The notes beneath the pieces were generated by a model. It was not told the origin of the DNA and searched no databases. It saw only the letters and a program-made list of their open reading frames with translations. A stretch of DNA of 64,000 bases from Lentzea sp. NBRC 102530 (lineage in GTDB: Bacteria > Actinomycetota > Actinomycetes > Mycobacteriales > Pseudonocardiaceae), in assembly GCF_030269365.1 (NCBI RefSeq), contig NZ_BSTF01000026.1, forward strand, positions 1 to 64,000, read 5' to 3'. Every line of letters begins with the position of its first letter. The stretch's first letter is position 1. This document shows positions 58,311-64,000 of the stretch, piece after piece. The position numbers were made by a program, and so were the translations under genes.

Positions 58311-58407
58311 GCGTCGTTGACCTGCATGTTTCCTGAACCAGAACGGTCGGCGAACACACCGTCCCGGGTGGTGCGGACGCGCACGGGCCGGGTAGGAAGA
58401 TGTACCG

Positions 58408-61400
58408 GTGACCGTCAGCCCGTTTGAGATCGCTGAGGCGCTCGGGCTGAACAAGCCGACTCCCGAGCAGGCCGAGGTGATCGCCGCACCCGCGCAACCC
58501 GCGCTGGTCGTGGCGGGCGCCGGCGCCGGCAAGACCGAGACCATGGCCGCGCGGGTCGTGTGGCTGGTGGCGAACGGGCTCGTGCAGCCCGACCGCGTGC
58601 TCGGCCTGACGTTCACGCGCAAGGCCGCGCGCCAGCTGGCGGACCGCGTGCGGGCGAGGCTGCGCAGGCTCGCGGGATCGTCCCTGCTGGACGAACTCGA
58701 CCCGAGCGGCGAACGCAAGATGGCCGTGCTGACCGGCGAACCCGTCGTGCTGACCTACCACGCCTACGCGGGCCGTCTGGTGACCGAGCACGGACTCCGG
58801 CTGCCGGTGGAACCCGGCGTGCGGCTGCTCACCGAGACGGCGTCCTGGCAGCTCGCGCACCGGGTCGTGTCGACGTGGGCGAAGGACCTCGACACGGACA
58901 AGGTGCCCGCGACGATCACGGGCTACCTGCTGTCGCTCGCGGGCGAACTCGGCGAGCACCTCGTGACGCCCGAGCAGCTGGAACGGCACGCCGCCGAGCT
59001 GACGGCGTTGATCGAGAACGCCCCGCGCGCGCCGAGGCAACGCGAGGCGCTGCCCGAGAAGCTCAAGGAAGTGGTTGCGGCGCAACGGTTGCGGGTCGCG
59101 CTGCTGCCGTTGCTCGACGCCTACCAGCAACGCAAGCGCAAGGAAGCCGCGCTCGACTTCGCCGACCAGATGTCGCTGGCCGCGCAGCTCGCCCAGTTCG
59201 AGGAGGTGGCCTCGGGCGAACGCGAGCGGTACGGCGCGGTGCTGCTGGACGAGTACCAGGACACCGGTCACGCGCAACGCGTGCTGCTGCGGTCGTTGTT
59301 CGGCGACGGCAGGCCGATGCCGGTGACGTCGGTGGGCGACCCGGCGCAGGCCATCTACGGCTGGCGCGGCGCGTCCGCGGCGAACCTGCCGCGCTTCGCC
59401 GACGACTTCCCGCCGACGAGGAAGTTCGGGCTGCTGACCAGTTTCCGCAACCCGCCGGAGGTCCTCGAGCTCGCGAACGCCGTCTCGCTGCCGTTGCGCG
59501 AGGCCGGTCTGGACGTCGAGGAACTGCGCGCGCGGCCGGGCGCCGGTCCGGGTGACGTCCGGCTCGCGCTGCACGAGAACATCCGCCAGGAGCTCGACTG
59601 GATGGCGGACAACCTGGCCGCGCAGTGGGAGGCGCACCTCGACGCCGAGGGAGAGCCGCCGACCGCGGCCGTGCTGGTGCGCCGCCGTTCGGACATGGCC
59701 GCCATCGCCGCCGCGCTGCGCGAACGCGGCCTGCCCGTCGAGGTCGTCGGTCTCGGCGGCCTGCTCGACGAACCCGAGGTGCGCGACCTGGTGTCGGCAC
59801 TGCGGGTGCTGGTCGACCCGCTGGCCGGCACGGCCGCCGCCCGGCTGCTGACCGGCTCGCGCTGGCGCCTCGCGGCCGTCGACCTGGCCGCGCTGTGGAA
59901 GCGGGCGCGCGAACTCGCCGGTGTCGCACCTCGACAGTCCGTTGTGGACGATCCGCTCATGGTGCTCGCCGACGCCCTGCCCGGTGAGCACGCGGAGCAG
60001 GCGGGCCTGGCCGACGCGCTGGACGACCCCGGCGACCCGGACGCGTACTCGCCCGACGGGTACCGGCGCGTCCGCCGGCTCGGCGGTGAGCTCGCGGCGT
60101 TGCGGCGCAGGCTCGACCAGCCGCTGCCCGAACTCGTCGCGGACGTCGAACGCACGTTGCTGCTGGACATCGAGTCGATGTCGCGGCCGGGCATGGTCGG
60201 CCGCGCCCACCTCGACGCGTTCTCCGACGTCGTCGCGGACTTCGCCGCAGCCTCGCCGTCGGCGACGCTGTCGTCGCTGCTCGACTACCTCTACACCGCC
60301 GAGCACGCCGAGGACGGCCTGGAACCCGGCGAGGTCGAGGTCTCCGAGGACCGCGTGCAGATCGTCACGGTCCACTCGGCGAAGGGCCTGGAGTGGCACA
60401 TCGTCGCGTTGCCGCACCTGGTCCGCGACGTGTTCCCGGGCCGCAAGAAGTCCTCGTGCTGGCTCAAGAACGTGACGGAGCTGCCCGCCTCGCTGCGTGG
60501 CGACTCGGCCGACCTCCCGGTGCTGAAGCTGTCCGCCGGCTACAACCGCAAGGAGGTCGACGAGGCCCTCGCGATCCACACGGAGGAGTTCGAGGAACGC
60601 CGGCTCGTCGAGGAGCGGCGGCTGTTCTACGTGGGCGTGACCAGGGCCGAGCACAGCCTGCTGATGTCGGGGCACTGGTGGTCGGAGGCAGGCGACAAGC
60701 CGAAGGGCCCGTCGGTCTTCCTGCGCGAGATGCACGAGGTGCTGCAGCGGGAGAACCCACCGGGCGACATCAGCGCGTGGGCCGACGAACCCGAGCCGGA
60801 CACCCCGAACCCGCTGGCCGAGGACGTGAAGTCGTCCGTCTGGCCAGCCGACCCGCTGGGCAAGCGCCGCGACGCCGTCGTCGAGGGCGCCGAGATGGTG
60901 CTGGCCGCCCTCGACCGGTTGCGCAACGCCCCGCCGGAGCCGCTGGCGTTGATCTTCGACGAGGAGGAACCGCAGGCGGAGGTCGTCGACGAGGACTACC
61001 CGCCGCCCACCGACGAGCCCCCGGACGACGACTTCCCGCCGGAGCCCGAACCGCTGCCCGACGACGTGGTGCCCGACGACCCGGAGATGCCGGAGGACGC
61101 GGACCCGGAGGGCTGGGCGGCCGACGTGGACGTGCTGCTGGCCGAACGCGCCGCGTCGCAGAACCGCCGCGAGCAGGTGCTGCTGCCCGAGCACCTGTCG
61201 GTGTCGCAGCTCGTGGAACTGGCCAAGGATCCGGACCTGCTGGCCCGCAGGCTGCGCCGCCCGCTGCCGTTCCCGCCGAACCCGCTGGCCCGCCGCGGCA
61301 CGGCCTTCCACACCTGGCTGGAGAACCGCTTCGGCGCGACCCGGCTGCTGGACCTCGACGAACTGCCCGGAGCCGGCGACGCCGACGCCTCACCGGACGC

Positions 61401-61770
61401 CGACCTCGAACGCCTGAAGGAGTCGTTCCTCGCGAGCGACTGGGCCGAGCGGACCCCGCACGACGTGGAGGTGCCGTTCGAGGCGGAGTTCGACGGCATC
61501 TCGGTGCGCGGCCGGATGGACGCCGTCTACCGCGACCCGGACGGCTGGACGGTCGTCGACTGGAAGACCGGCGCGGTGCCGGACGCCGAGGCGTTGCCGG
61601 CGCTGTCGGTGCAGCTCGCGGCGTACCGGCTGGCGTGGGCGGCGCTGGTGGGAGCGCCGCTGGAGCAGGTGCGGGCGGCGTTCCACTACGTGCGGCACGA
61701 CCACACGGAACGACCGGCCGACCTGCTGGACGAGCAGGGCCTGAAGGACCTCATCCGGTCCGTGGGGTGA
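58408..61770 (+). CDS. adnB: AdnB: UvrD-like helicase/nuclease, motor subunit of AdnAB
   Basis: A 1,120-residue protein with Walker A G-A-G-A-G-K-T (residues 36-44), L-D-E-Y-Q-D-T, G-D-P-A-Q-A-I-Y-G-W-R-G, V-H-S-A-K-G-L-E-W and G-V-T-R-A-E-H helicase motifs. The C-terminal nuclease has R-G-R-M-D-A-V and V-V-D-W-K-T-G. An acidic Pro-rich insert (about residues 850-910, D-E-E-E-P, P-P-D-D-D-F-P-P-E-P) lies between motor and nuclease. The start is GTG 58408. In mycobacteria AdnB is the dominant ATPase motor. A 97-bp gap separates it from adnA. Confidence 0.95.
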   Translation: MTVSPFEIAEALGLNKPTPEQAEVIAAPAQPALVVAGAGAGKTETMAARVVWLVANGLVQPDRVLGLTFTRKAARQLADRVRARLRRLAGSSLLDELDPSGERKMAVLTGEPVVLTYHAYAGRLVTEHGLRLPVEPGVRLLTETASWQLAHRVVSTWAKDLDTDKVPATITGYLLSLAGELGEHLVTPEQLERHAAELTALIENAPRAPRQREALPEKLKEVVAAQRLRVALLPLLDAYQQRKRKEAALDFADQMSLAAQLAQFEEVASGERERYGAVLLDEYQDTGHAQRVLLRSLFGDGRPMPVTSVGDPAQAIYGWRGASAANLPRFADDFPPTRKFGLLTSFRNPPEVLELANAVSLPLREAGLDVEELRARPGAGPGDVRLALHENIRQELDWMADNLAAQWEAHLDAEGEPPTAAVLVRRRSDMAAIAAALRERGLPVEVVGLGGLLDEPEVRDLVSALRVLVDPLAGTAAARLLTGSRWRLAAVDLAALWKRARELAGVAPRQSVVDDPLMVLADALPGEHAEQAGLADALDDPGDPDAYSPDGYRRVRRLGGELAALRRRLDQPLPELVADVERTLLLDIESMSRPGMVGRAHLDAFSDVVADFAAASPSATLSSLLDYLYTAEHAEDGLEPGEVEVSEDRVQIVTVHSAKGLEWHIVALPHLVRDVFPGRKKSSCWLKNVTELPASLRGDSADLPVLKLSAGYNRKEVDEALAIHTEEFEERRLVEERRLFYVGVTRAEHSLLMSGHWWSEAGDKPKGPSVFLREMHEVLQRENPPGDISAWADEPEPDTPNPLAEDVKSSVWPADPLGKRRDAVVEGAEMVLAALDRLRNAPPEPLALIFDEEEPQAEVVDEDYPPPTDEPPDDDFPPEPEPLPDDVVPDDPEMPEDADPEGWAADVDVLLAERAASQNRREQVLLPEHLSVSQLVELAKDPDLLARRLRRPLPFPPNPLARRGTAFHTWLENRFGATRLLDLDELPGAGDADASPDADLERLKESFLASDWAERTPHDVEVPFEAEFDGISVRGRMDAVYRDPDGWTVVDWKTGAVPDAEALPALSVQLAAYRLAWAALVGAPLEQVRAAFHYVRHDHTERPADLLDEQGLKDLIRSVG

Positions 61771-61786
61771 GTCAGGACCGGCTGGG

Positions 61787-62335
61787 TCAGGACTGGGGGC
61801 TGGAGTTCGCCGGCGCGTGCGCTTCCTTCAGCACGCGTTCGTAGAGGACCTCGAGCAGCCAGCGCCCGAAGAGCGACGGCCCGAACTCCGGTGAACGGTC
61901 CTCCGGCGGCACCATCAGGTCGGCCGAGCTGTCGTCGGCGACCACGACGCCGATGCCGTAGTAGTCGAGTTCGATGAACGACCAGGCCTGGGACTCGTCG
62001 GTGCGGGGGAGCATCACCGCGCACGGGGCCAGGGTCAGCAGGGTGCCGCACGACTGGAGCGCGCGGTCCGTCGTGGACTCGCTCACCAGCACGCCCACGA
62101 GTTCGACGGCGGCCACCGGGAGGCGGTCGTGGGCCTCCGGCTCGAACCAGGAGCGGAACCACGACGGGTCCGATCTGGGCGGCCAGCCGTTCGCGGTTCT
62201 CCACTCGTGCACTTCGGGGAGGAGGCGCACGACGGCGGACACCTGCTGACCCAGGACGGCGACGTCGGGTACGACGACTCCGTCCCAGTCGAGCGCGGTG
62301 GCGGCGCGCTGGAGAAGCGTGTGCACAGGGCGCAT
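61787..62335 (-). CDS. Hypothetical protein, no recognised family
   Basis: This 182-residue cytosolic-looking protein has an N-terminal L-L-Q-R-A-A-T-A-L-D-W-D-G-V-V, then S-D-P-S-W-F-R-S-W-F and a mixed alpha/beta core with F-I-E-L-D-Y-Y-G-I-G-V-V-V. No catalytic motif or TM helix is apparent. ATG 62335 is used; the frame opens at 62386 but the earlier part is poorly protein-like. It converges on adnB with 16 bases between the stops and is followed upstream by DoxX on the same strand. Confidence 0.65.
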   Translation of the reverse strand: MRPVHTLLQRAATALDWDGVVVPDVAVLGQQVSAVVRLLPEVHEWRTANGWPPRSDPSWFRSWFEPEAHDRLPVAAVELVGVLVSESTTDRALQSCGTLLTLAPCAVMLPRTDESQAWSFIELDYYGIGVVVADDSSADLMVPPEDRSPEFGPSLFGRWLLEVLYERVLKEAHAPANSSPQS

Positions 62336-62402
62336 CCTAGGGTTCCTCGCGCGGAAAATGACAGCGTTTGCGGGGGACTTGGTCAAGGATTACCCAGGGT
62401 GG

Positions 62403-62783
62403 TCATGGAGACGCTTTGGCGACTTTCCAGGCCCATGCGACGAGCGGGATCTGAAGAGGCAGACGGCCGTAGGCGATGGCGCGGGCTTTGGGGGATTTGT
62501 CCCGGAAATCCAGAGCCATTTTCACATTCGCCGGGAAGACCGCGACGAACAACGCGACGGCGGCGAACGCGCCCAGGCGGCGGGTGCGCGGGGTGGCGAC
62601 GGCCGCGGCGACCGCGAGTTCCGCTGCTCCGGACACGTAGGTCCACTGCCGCGGGGTGCCGGGCAGCGAGCGGGGAACGATCGCGTCGTAGAACTTCGGC
62701 CGGGCGAAGTGGGTGACTCCTGCCAGGCTCAGCAGCGCGGCCAGGGCCAGCGCCGACCTCGTTCGGGAACGGGTTGGTTCCAT
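62403..62783 (-). CDS. DoxX-family membrane protein
   Basis: This 126-residue protein has four TM helices and the DoxX/MauE-like G-V-T-H-F-A-R-P-K-F-Y-D-A-I-V-P and G-A-A-E-L motifs. The family is involved in thiol or quinone redox processes in the membrane, with no specific role known here. ATG 62783 is used. A 7-bp-arm dyad (62800-62816) lies between it and the divergent peptidase. Confidence 0.87.
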   Translation of the reverse strand: MEPTRSRTRSALALAALLSLAGVTHFARPKFYDAIVPRSLPGTPRQWTYVSGAAELAVAAAVATPRTRRLGAFAAVALFVAVFPANVKMALDFRDKSPKARAIAYGRLPLQIPLVAWAWKVAKASP

Positions 62784-62799
62784 GGCGTCACCATGTCAT

Positions 62800-62816
62800 G
62801 CCTACGCCGCGTAGGC
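62800..62816. promoter_or_regulatory. Dyad between doxX and the M20 peptidase
   Basis: GCCTACG-CCG-CGTAGGC in the 62-bp divergent gap, 29 bases before the peptidase GTG. Likely an operator or promoter-linked structure. Confidence 0.4.
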
Positions 62817-62845
62817 GAGGTGGGGCTGGCCTATTGTCCACGGGC

Positions 62846-64000
62846 GTGGCAGGTGATTCTCGTCATTCCGAACCTCGTGAACGCGCGGCTGTCGCCGCCC
62901 TGGCCGACTCGTTCGTGGCCGGGCTGTGCGAGTGGATCAAGATTCCCGGTATCGGCGTCGACCCCGCGCACCACGCCGACGTGCGGAGATCCGCCGACTG
63001 GCTCGCGGACCGGCTGACCGCGGACGGCTGGCCGGAGGTCGCGGTCTGGGGTGACGGGCCGGCGCTCCCGGCCGTGTTCGCGTGCTGGCCCGCCGAGGAC
63101 CCGCAGGCCCCGACCGTGCTGGTCTACGGCCACCACGACGTGCAGCCCGTCGATCCGGTGCAGCGCTGGGAGCATCCTCCGTTCGAGCCCGTGATCAGCG
63201 GCGACGAGATCCGCGGCCGGGGCGCGAGCGACGACAAGGGGCAGGTCGCGATGCACCTGCTCGGCGTTCTGGCACATCTGGCGGCCACCGGGCAGAAAGC
63301 GCCGAGCGTCACGCTGAAGCTCTTCGTCGAGGGCGAGGAAGAATCGGGTTCGCCGCATCTGCGAAAGCTCCTCGAAGATCACCGGGAATCGCTCGCGTGC
63401 GATCTCGTCGTGTTCACCGACACCGCATTGCACGATCGCGACGCGCCGACCGTCAACACCGGACAGCGCGGTGTTCTCGGCGGCGAGATCACTTTCTCCG
63501 GCGGTACCGACGACGTCCATTCCGGACGCGCGGGCGGTGCCGTTCCGAACCCGGCGACGGCGCTCGCGAAACTGATCGCCGCGCTGCACGACGACGACAA
63601 CCGGATCCAGCTCGACGGTTTCTACGACGACGTCCGCGAACCGTCCACGGCGGAACGCGCCGACTACGCCTCGCTGCCGTTCGACGAGCAGAAGTGGTTG
63701 CGGTACAACGGCGGCGGCGCCCAGGCCACGCACGGCGAGACCGGTTACAGCACCCTGGAACGGATCTGGGTGCGGCCGACCGCCGAGATCAACGGCATCA
63801 GCAGCGGCTACACCGGCCCCGGCCTGAAGACGATCATCCCGGCCTCCGCCACCGCGAAGATCAGCTTCCGGCTCGTGCCCGACCAGCACCCGGACCGGGT
63901 GCGCGAGCAGCTCAGCGCGTTCGTCGAGCGGCACACCCCGCCCGGCATCCGCGCCGAGGTGAGTTTCCGGGGTGAGGGCGTGCCGCCGTACGCCATCAGC
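62846..64000 (+). CDS. M20-family metallopeptidase (dipeptidase type), cut by window end
   Basis: 385 codons run to the window edge without a stop. Motifs of the M20 zinc peptidases are present: G-H-H-D-V-Q-P-V-D (His and Asp), G-R-G-A-S-D-D-K-G-Q (bridging Asp), E-G-E-E-E-S-G-S (catalytic Glu and ligand) and D-V-H-S-G of the dimerisation lid. It is probably a cytosolic dipeptidase or carnosinase-like enzyme of about 450 residues, so perhaps 65 residues are missing. GTG 62846 starts a plausible A-G-D-S-R leader. Confidence 0.93.
   Translation, partial: MAGDSRHSEPRERAAVAALADSFVAGLCEWIKIPGIGVDPAHHADVRRSADWLADRLTADGWPEVAVWGDGPALPAVFACWPAEDPQAPTVLVYGHHDVQPVDPVQRWEHPPFEPVISGDEIRGRGASDDKGQVAMHLLGVLAHLAATGQKAPSVTLKLFVEGEEESGSPHLRKLLEDHRESLACDLVVFTDTALHDRDAPTVNTGQRGVLGGEITFSGGTDDVHSGRAGGAVPNPATALAKLIAALHDDDNRIQLDGFYDDVREPSTAERADYASLPFDEQKWLRYNGGGAQATHGETGYSTLERIWVRPTAEINGISSGYTGPGLKTIIPASATAKISFRLVPDQHPDRVREQLSAFVERHTPPGIRAEVSFRGEGVPPYAIS

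Overview
The window is about 70% GC, with dense genes, frequent GTG starts and long antisense shadow frames. Together with DUF2332, DUF3107, DUF3152, TIGR02569, AdnAB and DUF574/SAV2177-type methyltransferases, this points to a filamentous actinobacterium, most likely Pseudonocardiaceae (Lentzea/Saccharothrix/Actinosynnema-like). That placement comes from gene content, not from a search.

Layout. 0-16 kb is housekeeping and stress functions: the end of an IS982-like transposase, a ParB-fold protein with a metallophosphoesterase, two DUF2332 paralogues, a CorA Mg2+ channel with a leader ORF, a MaoC dehydratase, Nudix, PH-domain, PHP and MarC proteins, a Cas4/RecB-like nuclease, alpha/beta hydrolase, beta-propeller protein, RhlE-type DEAD helicase, ferritin-like protein and DUF3107. 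16.4-23.9 kb is a single 2,496-codon gene for a secreted DUF11-repeat surface protein. 23.9-28 kb holds DUF4873, a lone TnpB and a TetR-AurF-hydrolase divergon. 28-32.9 kb holds FasR, a hydrolase, DUF3152, MoeZ and TIGR02569. 33-42.5 kb is a nitrate/nitrite assimilation cluster: Mo-nitrate reductase, FAD/[2Fe-2S] electron-transfer protein, NarK, NirB, NirD, uroporphyrinogen-III synthase fused to a winged helix, and a CbiX-type chelatase that would help supply siroheme. 42.9-54.1 kb is a tandem duplication of a four-gene divergent cassette: secreted lipase-like hydrolase and cytochrome P450 on one strand, DUF574 methyltransferase and PAS-GGDEF-EAL protein on the other. Then come a truncated chitinase-like remnant, a low-complexity tract, AdnA and AdnB (the double-strand-break resection helicase-nuclease), a hypothetical protein, DoxX, and an M20 peptidase cut by the window end.

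The order RhlE, ferritin-like, DUF3107, FasR, DUF3152, MoeZ, TIGR02569, MGMT-like, AdnA, AdnB matches, as I remember it, the Rv3211 to Rv3201c block of Mycobacterium tuberculosis. Here that block is opened by three insertions: the DUF11/TnpB/AurF region, the nitrogen cluster and the duplicated P450/c-di-GMP-type cassette. The duplicated cassette is the best candidate for an undescribed system. Both copies keep gene order, orientation and spacing, a conserved 48-bp element in the divergent promoter and a conserved promoter before the GGDEF gene, and both EAL domains look degenerate.
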